Shown: one piece after another, positions 54,431 through 64,000 of the stretch | Numbering within the stretch: the stretch's first letter is position 1 | How the letters are laid out: each line of letters starts with the position of its first letter | NCBI GenBank assembly: GCA_017165825.1 | Contig: CM029386.1 | Coordinates: forward strand, 20,407,632-20,471,631 | Source of the DNA: Hepsetus odoe | Lineage: Eukaryota; Chordata; Actinopteri; Characiformes; Hepsetidae | Length of the DNA stretch: 64,000 bases | Reading direction: 5' to 3' | Translations under genes and position numbers: made by a program | The notes under the pieces: model-generated | Told to the model about the DNA's origin: nothing | The model's database searches: none | What the model saw: the letters and a program-made list of their open reading frames with translations, nothing else

Positions 54431-56248
54431 TCAAGCGCCTGGATATGTGATTTCCATCACTCTCTTCATATCACTTGGCGTGACGGGACGTACCAGGGAG
54501 CGTCCATCCGGCCAATAGACTTCAACCTTCGTAGCCTGGTCGTGGCCTGGGAACCAATGAAACAGGGTTAAGGAGTGAAGCAAAGGAGCCTGCCTGATAC
54601 CTGCATTAGATCAGGTGTAGGTGCGTCACGACTGCACTGTAGCAGGTGCAGGTGTGTAATATCATCATTAGTGAAGGTGTAGGCCTTCTGGCATTGGCTA
54701 TAATTAACTAGTGCATATGGAATGTGTTCCTTACCCAGTCCAAAGTGAGCCACTGGTTCCATCTCGCACAGGTATCCAGACCCTCCATCAATGATGCGGG
54801 TGTGAATTCCACTCTGTTTGGTGTGCATGACCACCTTGGCGCCGCGAGCAAACGCTCCGAATCTTGTCCGCGGGATCACACGAAGCCAGTTGTTACCGGA
54901 GCCCTGAGGAGAGGTCAGAGCCGAGTGATTTAAGGCATGAAACGAGAGAGAGAAAAAAGAGGATAGCCTTTGGATTTATTCTCAACGTAGGGCTTTTTGG
55001 CAGGTGTTCAGTGACACACGATAAAAAAGGGAGATTTTTCAATTTAATACATTTTGTTGTTCTGCAAGTGCAAAAAAAGGATCCTCGACCGTACCAGGTT
55101 GACTGGCGTTATCCGGCTTTGTGGTGTAATTGGTTCCCTGTGTGCCTGCTACACCAGATCACCTGTGTAACTGATCTACCTGCTTCACCACACCTGGGTA
55201 AACACCTAGCCGCGTGCAGCCAGTTTACCTCGTTGACTCTGAAGACAGAAATGGGCTGAGAGGCGCTCTCTCCGTGAGCCACCAACAGGTCCAGATGTCC
55301 ATCACCATCAAAATCAACCACTGTGGCACCTGATACAAGCAGTAAAGCGGTTAAAGTGCTATAGAATATCTCTCTTATGCCAAAACCTCGTATCTCCATG
55401 AATGGTAACTTTATAGAATCGACTTTCTGATATTGTAAGTTTGGCCATTTTCATTCATTCATTGAATTATTCATTGTAAAGTAAGTGACTTGTCAGTGAA
55501 AAAGGAGCAGACATTTTCAAACGGTGTAATCAAACAGAGGCGTCTGATTGGCAGTTCATAAACCAGGTAAATGCGTACCTGTTCCTCGGCCCTGAGGCTC
55601 AGACGCATCGCCGATGTTCAGCTCAGAGATCACAGGGTCGGTGTTCGGCCTCCTCGAGACTCTGAGAGAAAGCCCATAAACCATCATCATAAAAATCCAG
55701 CTACACTGATTTATTCACTTCATAATAAGAGTCCCCTCTTTAATGATAAACTGCACAGTCGAGAAGAGTGTGTGATGATTCAGACAGCTGGCACGGTGCT
55801 ATCCAGTGATTAATAAACTAAAACACTTTTGCACACTTTCAGAGGGTCTCTGAGTTGTTGCCTTGATAATAAGTGATACTATGTGAATTTTTTTTTTCCA
55901 GCCTGCAAGTGCTTGATCAAAAATCATAACTTGTTTCAGATGTGGGTCACATTTAGATTTGATTAGTTTATTAGTGTTTTTTTGTAATTAGAAGGTAACA
56001 GAAAAACAATTGAGACTTTTAAATGATATAATGATTTGTGGTTATATTACAAGTTAAAAAAAAGGTACTTCTTTTTAGGGTGGGTGTTTATTTGACATCG
56101 AAAGACAAACCTGAAGATCCGGTTGGGCGCGGATCCTCTGTACGCAATGTTATTAAAGAACACTTCCAAATGAAGGTCATTATCAAAGTCGGCAGCGATT
56201 ACAGTGCGAACAGGGGATGGAACGGAGAAGGCCTGTGTGGCGATGTCC

Positions 56249-56293
<45 letters not shown>

Positions 56294-59200
56294 TGTGTTA
56301 ATCAAGGCCCAAAGTAAGTAAACCAGTGAGTGAAAATACAGAATAGTGTTGAACGACTGAAATCTAGTAAACTCAATGGAGCACTTTTTCACTTCAGCGG
56401 TCTGAATGCAGAGGCTGCGTTTCATCGTGGTTCGCTGTGTGTTGCGCTGTGTTTCACAACAACAACAAAGAGTCACTTTCACATTCACTTCACTTCATAT
56501 ACGCAAGATAGCGACCCTGCATTACACCACAATCTACAAGATGTGACACCAGTATGGGACCACAGTGTTACGGACAAACCATTATAGCAACACAGTGAAC
56601 CACAACGAAATGCTTGCTTTCTATTTAACCCACACACACGCAGCAGGGGGCGACCACATGCAGCGACCAGGAAGCAGTGATGGTGACAGTACCTTGCTCA
56701 AGGGTGCCTCAGGGCTTCAAACCCACAACCTTCCAACCATGAGGCCTGGTCTCTATCACCAAGCCACCACTACCCCAAGTGTAAGGGTTAAACTGTCTAC
56801 TTTTCAAATCCACACTGAAGGCCGGACGCGACGTTAGGGCTGGATTTTGTGTTTTACCTTGAATGTTTGTTGGGCACTCTGAAGGTAAAGCCGGTGGGGT
56901 CCATTCCAGTTTCCATAGACGATATCAATCTTCCCATCGCCGTTGAAGTCAGCCAGAGCCACGCCTCTGCCGTGCTGATAACGATCTGCTACACCTAAAA
57001 TGAAGAATTAGACACAGTCACTCAGTGGTTGAACCCAATATTAACATCATGAACGAAAGATCATTTACATCAACACCATGAACCCAGGCGTGTTTAGTGT
57101 AGTTTGCTTCTTTAGTCTTGCTCTGGAGCTACAATGTAACTATGAGGCACTATATATATATATGTGTATAAAAGTAATATCTAAGTTATTTATGTATGCA
57201 ATGTAAATACACAGGTCTATTCAACAGGTTTATACACCTGAGAAAATGTTTTTCCTTTAAACAGTAGGCATTCCAAGCATTTTACTCTCCTCAAGGAATC
57301 ACATAAGCAAGCCTGGTAGAGACTGAACACCTTTAAACGTGCGGTCATCCTCGCAGCTCCAGGGAGACAAACTTTAACCACCGAAAAACCACTTACCTGA
57401 TCAACTGTATTGAGTTTAAAGTGAAAGGAAAATGACAAAATGATGGCTATTTCATCAAACTGTTGCTTTAAGTTTGCTCCACCTGCTTGAGCAGCCATGT
57501 CGGTGAAGGTGCCGTCACCGTTGTTACGGAAAAGAAAGTTGGGTCCGTTTTCATTGTCGCAGAAGATATCAGAACGGACGTCATTGAGGATTGGTCCAAC
57601 AACAACACCGCGGCCACCTTCGGACCAGAAAACAAAGTTCGGAAAAGTTAAAGAAAGTACAAATACAGTCTAAAGGGCAATCTAAGGCAGTTTATTGATC
57701 ATCCTTTCTTGTGTTCATTTTTCAGCCCAAAGGTAGGGGTAAAATGATGGTTGATCGCCATTGTAGCCTTCATTCATTGGACATCTTTAAAGGAACTGCT
57801 CCTTTCATTTGCATTTGGCTGATAAAATCATTCCATGGCGTATCACTGTCTGTGTGTTTCACTTTCCTCCCTGCCCTCTGACCTGTGTACTTGTTGACCC
57901 TGGCCTGAGAGGCGACATCCGACAGAGCAATAATGCCCTTGGAAACGTCACTGGCAGCCTCGTCCATCTCGATCAGGGCGTGAGCCCCGACGTTTCCCCG
58001 GGCGTAGTTGGCCACGTAAATAGAGTAACGGCCAGTGCCCTGCAGCAGGAAGAGAAGGAGAAACCGTGAATGAGGGAATCAAATTTTAATCAAACATTAA
58101 AAATCGCCAATGAACAGTATAATAAAATGATGCATATAATTCAAATATTAATTTGAAACATAGCATGACACAGCTGTTAATTATTACTAAACTATCAATC
58201 TCATCAAAACTAAAGTTTTAATATAACATGGAATTAAAGATAAAAGTGAAAGTGAAAGCGAAAGTGACAGCCCTCGTCATTGTGAAACGCAGCACAGCAC
58301 AACACAACAAAATTCAACCTCTGCGTTTCACCCACACACACACCGTGCAGCAGGGGGCAGCTATTGTAAGCGCCCGGCGAGCAGTGACGGGCACGGTACC
58401 TTGCTCAAGGGTACCTCAGGGCGACCTACTGGTGAGGGAATCGAACCCACAATCTTCCGATCCGGGGCAACTCCCTCACCACTAGGACACCGCTGCCGCT
58501 GAATGGAGGTTAGGAATTTATTTTGTGTGGGTGGATGGATGGATGGATGGATGGAAGGTTGAATGGAGTGAATGATATATGGATATATGGATGGATGGAT
58601 GGAGTGAATGGAAAGAATGTTAACTTAACCTTTCTGTCCACGCATGCTACTGAGCGTCCTGCCATGCGACTGGCCACTCCACGCCGCCTGTTGATGTCAT
58701 CACTCAGCAGGTCCTCAAAGCGGCCGTTTCGGAATTTAAACAGCTTATCGGAGTACGTCGCCTGACCTTCACATCACAGAGCAATCAGTGATCAGATCAA
58801 ATATGACTCCAATCCTGAGGGTGTTTGAGGGTCTATATTCTTCATTTTGGAACAAAAAAAACTACTGGGTCACACTTTGGACTGTGTTTCCACTTCTCCC
58901 AGTTTCTGATCCTGTACAGAAATCAATAAACCCTCGCTGTGTGCACTTTCTGTGTTTGTGAGTGTGCATGCTGTGCACGGAGTGCGTACCCGAGAAAGCA
59001 TTGTTAGTATTGAGGAAGTAGATCTCCTCTCTGCCGTCTCCGTCCACGTCACATGCCGTCACTCCGATAGCGTTTCCTTCTGGGTCTCGGAGCTTGTAGA
59101 ACGGAGAGCTACTGTCATCCACTGCAATGTTGACCATTTTCTTCTGACTCCGGTCATACTTCAGAACCAGGTTGGGCCCATTGTACCTAAAAACACAGAT

Positions 59201-59745
59201 CATACAATAAACACACAATAAGCTTTTTTTTTTTTTATTTCTGCATAATTAAGCGGTTAACCATTCGGAGAGGGTCTGTTCCAGAGAGACGTACAGAGTC
59301 CAAACGGGTCACAGTGGTGATGAACGGAACCGGACGCCTGAGGAGTTTAAGTCCTCTAAAAGTTAGAAACTAATTATATTAAATGTTTATAAACATGCTG
59401 CCTGATCATTGCTTCGCCAAGGTTTTAAGAAAATGTTGATCTAAAACATTTTTTACAATTCCTGGTTGTGAGACAAAGTAGTCCTTAAAAGAAGCTTTCA
59501 TTTTTTCAGATTTCCCACTACTTTACCATATCCTGCATTACTTCTAAACAGAGGAAATACACGCACCCTGCAACCACCACCTCCAGCTCTCCGTCACCAT
59601 CCACATCGGTCACTGCCATCCCATAGTTCAGCTGAGTGGGGTTGTGGAACGCATGAGGAGGGAGAACCGTATCCGTGATGGCCGAAAACATGGACTGGAC
59701 CCCAGAGAGGCTCAAACAGAGAAGAAACGTCCGGAAAGTCCACAT
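54431..59745 (-). CDS. crtac1: Cartilage acidic protein 1, form without EGF-like tail
   Basis: A secreted calcium-binding beta-propeller protein of cartilage and nervous tissue; the neural form (LOTUS) antagonises the Nogo receptor. Eleven coding exons on the reverse strand, phases all consistent: 59745-59567, 59186-58990, 58766-58630, 58039-57883, 57617-57483, 56994-56858, 56247-56111, 55661-55579, 55329-55229, 54903-54735 and 54546-54431, giving 515 residues (human long form 661). Residues 1-18 are a signal peptide. FG-GAP/VCBS calcium loops are DVDGDGELE, DVDGDGREE, DFNGDGKID, DFDNDLHLE and DFDGDGHLD. The UnbV/ASPIC domain (NNWLRV..., RTRFGAFARGAKV, GGSGYLCEMEPVAHFGLG) lies at about 425-495. 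The frame ends TYPGA-stop just after this domain, where human continues into an EGF-like module. A noncoding exon 1 lies at 61331-61362, and exon 2 begins at 59751. It converges on golga7b, as in human. Confidence 0.95.
56250..56292. repeat. (CA)n microsatellite next to a crtac1 acceptor
   Basis: On the reverse strand this is (GT)n ending TGTTAG directly before the exon at 56247. Confidence 0.95.
56395..56500 (+). repeat. SINE 3' half, crtac1 intron
   Basis: CATCGTGGTTCGCTGTGTGT, then AAGAGTCACTTTCACATTCACTTC. Only the 3' body and tail are present, and the next copy at 56590 has the opposite orientation. Confidence 0.65.
56590..56778 (-). repeat. tRNA-derived SINE (reverse), crtac1 intron
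   Basis: CAGTGAACCACAACGAAATG, GTACCTTGCTCAAGGGTGCC, then ending in CACCACTACCCC. Its tail faces the fragment at 56395-56500. Confidence 0.8.
58240..58499 (-). repeat. tRNA-derived SINE (reverse, full length), crtac1 intron
   Basis: AAGTGAAAGTGAAAGCGAAAGT tail on the plus strand, GCAGGGGGCAGCTATTGTAA body, GAATCGAACCCACAATCTTC (B-box) and ACCACTAGGACACCGCTGCC head. It is sense with respect to crtac1. Confidence 0.92.
58533..58600. repeat. (TGGA)n microsatellite, crtac1 intron
   Basis: TGGATGGATGGA repeats with decay to about 58600. Confidence 0.85.
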
Positions 59746-60239
59746 CTTCTCCTGATGAACAGTGGACAGAAAGGTGGATGAACAGAGCTCTTGGAGATGA
59801 CTGTAACACACCAGCCTCAAATGTTTCCTTGTTTTTATACACAGTTCCTTCACGCAGAACAGTAATTTGACATTTTTTTCTGAACTTTTTTGATGTGTCT
59901 CCATAGCAACGACATCTGAACTTACATAAATCGTTCAAAAGGTTTGCGCTTCAGCCATAAAATGAAATCTTTTCATTAAAAGTGGTGTGTTTCCACATCC
60001 CGAAACTATCCTGATTCAAATATTTTGAGGGATTTAAGTCTGAAAGATCATTTGGTTCAACCAGCAGGGAAAGGCATTCACTTATGAATCATTATGATAG
60101 ATTACATTCAGTCGTTATCAACAGATTTCGAATAATAAGTAGGTGCGTGCTGTGTGAATTATCGGCTTTAATCCTCCTACTTTGTATACGACTGTGGTGT
60201 GATGTGCTGCAAATCATTTTAAAAAGTAGAACATGTATG

Positions 60240-60510
60240 CATCTATCCAACCGTTATTTTTACCGCTTAACCTGACCAGGCTGGCCCAGAACCAATGAGG
60301 CGTAAGTGAGAGTCACACCCTGGCCAGGTTGCCAGGCCAGAGCATGTATAGTTTTATCAACAACAACAACAACCACAATCCAAATAATAATAAGTCTACC
60401 CGCCCATCCATCATCTTAACCGCTTATTTCAGCCAGGATCGTTAAACCTAATTAACCAGGCGGAGAAACTCCCCGGACAAGCCGCCGGTCCATCGCAAGG
60501 CTGGAGGGCT
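60240..60510 (-). repeat. RTE/L2-like LINE tail fragments, crtac1 intron 1
   Basis: CCCATCCATCATCTTAACCG (near 60402-60421), TTTCAGCCAGGATCGTTAAA, then GACAAGCCGCCGGTCCATCG. A second similar piece at 60260-60340 includes TTACCGCTTAACCTGACCAG. Degenerate. Confidence 0.45.
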
Positions 60511-60689
60511 AATTCACAAAGCAGAATTTCGGAGCTGGCCACATCATTTAAGAGTAATCTGAGGACTGCTCGACTCTGCTCTTTTTCTAACGATCTCGAC
60601 TTTGGTCTTATCTGACTAAACCAAGAGATCCCACTTTGTGAAATATGTTTATTAGTAATCATATTGTTGTTTTTATCGATTACTGTTGA

Positions 60690-60887
60690 TGTGAAACTGA
60701 ACGAAATGCAGCCTCTTCATTTCACCCACACACTGTCCAACAGGGGGCAGCTAAGTCCAGCACCCGGGGAGCAGTGATGGGGAAGGTACCTTGGTCTAGG
60801 GTACCTCAGGGCAACTTTCTGGTCTGTGACTCGAACCCATGACCTTCTGATCCTGGGGCCCAGCCACGAGTCCACCTCTGCCATCAC
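60690..60887 (-). repeat. tRNA-derived SINE (reverse), crtac1 intron 1
   Basis: CAGGGGGCAGCTAAGTCCAG, CTTGGTCTAGGGTACCTCAGG and GTGACTCGAACCCATGACCT, then the head CACGAGTCCACCTCTGCC. The tail is short or lost. Confidence 0.8.
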
Positions 60888-61330
60888 TGTTGCATTAGGT
60901 ATAAAAATGATGGCATTCTACAGCATTGTCATCTGGCGTGCTCATGATGCCTCCTTCCACACCACCGACGGGACACAGATCAAAGCAGGCCATAGCAACA
61001 CTGCTGTGTGTGGGAAGGGGGAGGGGGAGGGAGCACAGGACAGTACCAAGCAGCAATCTTCACAGCAATACTGAAGGTGCATGAGGATCACTGAAAAACT
61101 CTAAATCTTTTACATAAACACCATTGCACCATTAGTGGAAATGGAAATGCATGATGATGTAAAATAAATGAATGGCCCAAATATCCAGAACCTGTCCATG
61201 TCCACCCTTCTGTAGTAAAGCAGTAGAACCCAGAGCAGGCATGAAGACGAGGCTGATGAGGTTTAAGAACAACGCTTGACATGCAGCAGTGTGTGTTTCT
61301 GCAGTCTGTCTGAAGCTGTGTGCTACTCAC

Positions 61331-61362
61331 GTGTCAGGTTTCCACTTTCTCCAGGCTGCAGC
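61331..61362 (-). other. crtac1: Noncoding exon 1 of crtac1
   Basis: On the reverse strand the exon ends ACCTGACAC before a GTGAGTAG donor at 61330. It would splice to the CAG acceptor at 59752, six bases before the ATG. The upstream TATA-like box suggests a start near 61360. Confidence 0.55.
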
Positions 61363-61500
61363 TGCTGAAATCTCTCCTCGGCGACTGTTTTTATGTCGCC
61401 CTTTACACAACTTGAGCTTTACACAAGCGCTTGTGTAAGCGGCCGTCCAATCACAGCGCGCCGATTTGCATATCCCGGCGTTTCAGCCAATCAGATGCCT
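61363..61500 (-). promoter_or_regulatory. crtac1: crtac1 proximal promoter
   Basis: Read on the reverse strand toward the gene: inverted CCAAT at 61491-61487, octamer ATGCAAAT at 61471-61464, a second inverted CCAAT at 61451-61447, the 20-base palindrome at 61438-61419, and the TATA-like CATAAAAA at 61394-61387. Spacing from the TATA-like box to the inferred start is about 30 bases. Confidence 0.55.
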
Positions 61501-61854
61501 CTCCCGTTCAAAAGGGCGTGAAACAATGAAATATTCGCTTATGTGAGTCAAATCTGGTTTAAAAAAGACTCCAGGCGCCAGCATAGGTGGGCAGAAGAGC
61601 CTCAAATTAGATGTCGCCAAAAGATATAATTTCTTAAATGAAATAATGAGTCGAGCATTAGTAACAAAAGTGCAGACCATAAAAAACTTGAGTAGGAGGA
61701 AATTAAACCGAACTGCTTAGTCCATCCAGCATCTCTCAGCATTGCAGTTGATGTTCTAATGGGTCTGATCCAGGGGTCCAGGAATCAGGTCCTGAAGAAA
61801 GGTTGAAGCTGAAGGTTTAACTCAGCTGCTAATTGACAGGATTAGTGTGCAGGA

Positions 61855-62037
61855 AAGTAAAGTGAAAGGGACTATGTTGTCATTGCTATTCAACTCATAC
61901 ACACAGAAGCCCGGCGAACAGTTATGGGGACGGCACTTTGATCAAGGGTGCAACAGGACAACAAACTGGTCTGGGTCTCAAACCCAATACCTCCTTATAA
62001 CGGGGTGAAGTCCCTCACCGCTAGGCCGCAACTGCTC
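61855..62037 (-). repeat. tRNA-derived SINE (reverse, diverged)
   Basis: GTAAAGTGAAAGGGACTATG tail on the plus strand, GGGACGGCACTTTGATCAAG body and CTCACCGCTAGGCCGCAACTGC head. Confidence 0.75.
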
Positions 62038-62314
62038 ATGAGCATGCCTGCGCAAATGAACCAGTTAACAGTGTCGCTTGACCCATTAGGGTCAAAGTAG
62101 ATTTTTATAATGCAGAATAATCAATAACCACGGCACAGCAGCGATTAAACACGTTCATTTTTTATGTAACGTGAGAACAAACCCCTCAAAATCTTTTGCT
62201 GTGCAATTAAAACATTTGAGTTTGAGGCCGAAAGATGAATATGAGATGATAGTCCAGACTTTTCTAAACCCTCTAGGAATGGATTGAGCAACCTACTCTT
62301 TTCTGTTCGGAACA

Positions 62315-62548
62315 GTGAAAGTGGAAGTGAAAGTGACAACCCGTCCTTGTGAAATTCAGCAAAGAGTGAATCACAGGTAAATTCTTACTCTGCGTTTTAC
62401 CCTTACACACACCGGGCTGCATGGAGCAGTGTTGAGCACAATACCTTGCTCAAAGGTACCTCAGGGCAACCTTCTGGTCTGGGACTCAAACCCACAACCC
62501 TCCGATCCTAGGGCATCGTCCCTAAACACTAGGCCACCACTGCCCCTA
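62315..62548 (-). repeat. tRNA-derived SINE (reverse)
   Basis: AGTGAAAGTGGAAGTGAAAG tail on the plus strand, TACCTTGCTCAAAGGTACCT body, ACTCAAACCCACAACCCTCC (B-box side) and CACTAGGCCACCACTGCCCC head. Confidence 0.88.
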
Positions 62549-63877
62549 CATAATACGTAATAAGTAGGAAGTGAGTAAATAAAACTGGTTCGTTTTTTGC
62601 AGACCTCTGAGCGACCTGATTTTTGATCAGAGTAATAAATATTTAGTGTAATATTTTACATAGTATTCATGTAAAGTGATTCACCTTCTGATTAATGATC
62701 TAGTTGAAACTGCTCACCGACAGCTCAAAGAAATCTAAAGTGATATTGTGATCGTATAAAACGATAGACTGATTAACAGTTTTACTATGATTATGATGGA
62801 CATGTATGACAGAAATGCTAAATTATGTAATAGCTTGTCAAAACAGGACGATGGATGGAGCACACTGCAGCTGTTATCAGGTCTTGGATGCCCTGAGTGA
62901 AATGCATGTAATAGAGTTAAAGTAAGAAAGAACGGTGGCAACAGCTCTATTTTATAAGCGTGATATAATAGATTCATTATGGCTATGGTATTTTCAATAC
63001 AGCGTTAAAAATACGTGTCACTTTCAATTAAACGCTGCATTTCTATGCTGAAATATGTTGCAATTTCTTTTGTGCAGCTGCTCAACAAGGATTTGACCCC
63101 ACTCTCCTGTCGCAGACGGGTTTCAGCTTGAGTGGGACCGCGTTAGAGAGATCGTGGGTTGATGTTTCTACATTTAAAATGCAATCATCTTATGCAAAGC
63201 TGATGAAAGATGTCACACACCTTGCCAACTCCCTGTCTTTCTCATTTGGAGGATCTTTAAAAAAACAAAACTGCAGCTTTAGCGTTTCAGAACCGAAATT
63301 ATTATGCCATAAAGTTACCCTTTTTCAAATGAATCTGATTTTAAAATCACAAGCAATGTTTATGCATATTGCACATTCGGAATTATCAAATGATTGTAAA
63401 TGCATTCACAAGTTTAGAGTGTCCGTTTATAGCCACCACACATCACAATTCTGCACTCGATCAGTATCCAGATAACATTTACTCACATTCTGCACACACA
63501 CAGCATCTAAATCTAATAAACCATTATTCGCATTGAAATGATAAAATTATAATAATAATCAGAGCAAAGAAAGTAGCATCAGGCTCACATACAGCAATCT
63601 GTATTTGTCATATTTTGAATATAGATTTGCTTATAGTAGGTGTTTTTAACCCAACACGATCCTTTCAATGTAACACTTTACTGCCATAAAACACTTCTAA
63701 CTCATTTGTTATCATATTCTGAGTCATATTGTATATATTGTTTAATTTGCATGCATGATAGTTTGGTTTGTACGTTGAGTGCGTGTTCAGTATTACAGTC
63801 TTTGACTTGCATGGTCCTCGTTAGTGAGTGGACAGTGTCTCCACCTGTTCCCTGATGGGGAGTTGCATGCTTTATGG
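62549..63877. other. Intergenic, no gene recognised
   Basis: AT-rich. The 115-codon forward frame at 63128-63475 has no recognisable similarity and no exon signals. Confidence 0.5.
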
Positions 63878-64000
63878 TGGCAACAGCGGCCTAGTGGTTT
63901 GGGATTAGGGTAATCGGAGGCTCCTGGGTTTGAATCCTGAAACAATAGCTTCCCCTGAAGTACCCTTGAGTAAACGTACTGTCTGTGACACTGCTCCCTG
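63878..64000 (+). repeat. tRNA-derived SINE, cut by the window end
   Basis: GGCAACAGCGGCCTAGTGGT (A-box), GGGTTTGAATCCTG (B-box) and AAGTACCCTTGAGTAAACGT, then the window ends within CACTGCTCCC. Confidence 0.8.

Noticed and set aside
63128..63475. 115-codon forward frame near the window end
   Set aside because: No recognisable domain and no splice or promoter context.

Overview
The window is nuclear DNA from a ray-finned fish. Its genes are split into short exons with GT-AG introns. It is crowded with (CA)n, (CT)n and (TATC)n microsatellites, carries many copies of a tRNA-derived SINE whose 3' end runs into TTTCAC units, and holds hAT-, Tc1- and RTE/L2-like fragments. An otophysan (catfish or characin-like) is a guess from repeat flavour only. 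There is no operon, CRISPR array, tRNA or rRNA gene.

Six protein-coding genes are legible. In order they are pi4k2a (+, 3133-12012), avpi1 (-, 15776-17450), a four-zinc-finger gene of the ZMAT4 family (-, 27974-32492), zfyve27/protrudin (+, 35246-43365), golga7b (+, 44982-51230) and crtac1 (-, 54431-59745). Order and strand match the human 10q24 block PI4K2A-AVPI1-MARVELD1-ZFYVE27-SFRP5-GOLGA7B-CRTAC1, with three differences. marveld1 and sfrp5 are not seen, and a ZMAT4-like gene lies between avpi1 and zfyve27. Human ZMAT4 lies in the 8p11 block beside SFRP1 and GOLGA7, which are paralogues of SFRP5 and GOLGA7B, so the extra gene is best read as a retained vertebrate-duplication paralogue.

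Layout: 1-2.9 kb holds repeats and G-rich tracts; 2.9-12.0 kb pi4k2a in nine coding exons; 12-15.7 kb its 3' side and degenerate tandem repeats, converging on avpi1; 15.8-19.7 kb avpi1 with a probable noncoding first exon; 19.8-27.5 kb a large TATC array and otherwise ordinary intergenic DNA with SINEs; 28-33.1 kb zmat4-like, head-to-head with zfyve27 (33.7-44.4 kb); 44.7-51.2 kb golga7b starting in a GC-rich promoter; 51.2-54.4 kb no gene seen; 54.4-61.4 kb crtac1 with a compact promoter; 61.4-64 kb SINEs.

The proteins do not form one pathway. Several act on endomembranes (PI4K2A makes PI4P, protrudin works at ER-endosome contacts, GOLGA7B partners a palmitoyltransferase), CRTAC1 is secreted, and the ZMAT4-like protein probably binds double-stranded RNA. 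The clearest oddities are a frame-broken exon in zfyve27, the extra zmat4-like gene, a crtac1 without its EGF-like tail, and at least seven splice acceptors whose pyrimidine tract is a microsatellite. I found no novel defence, mobile or metabolic system.
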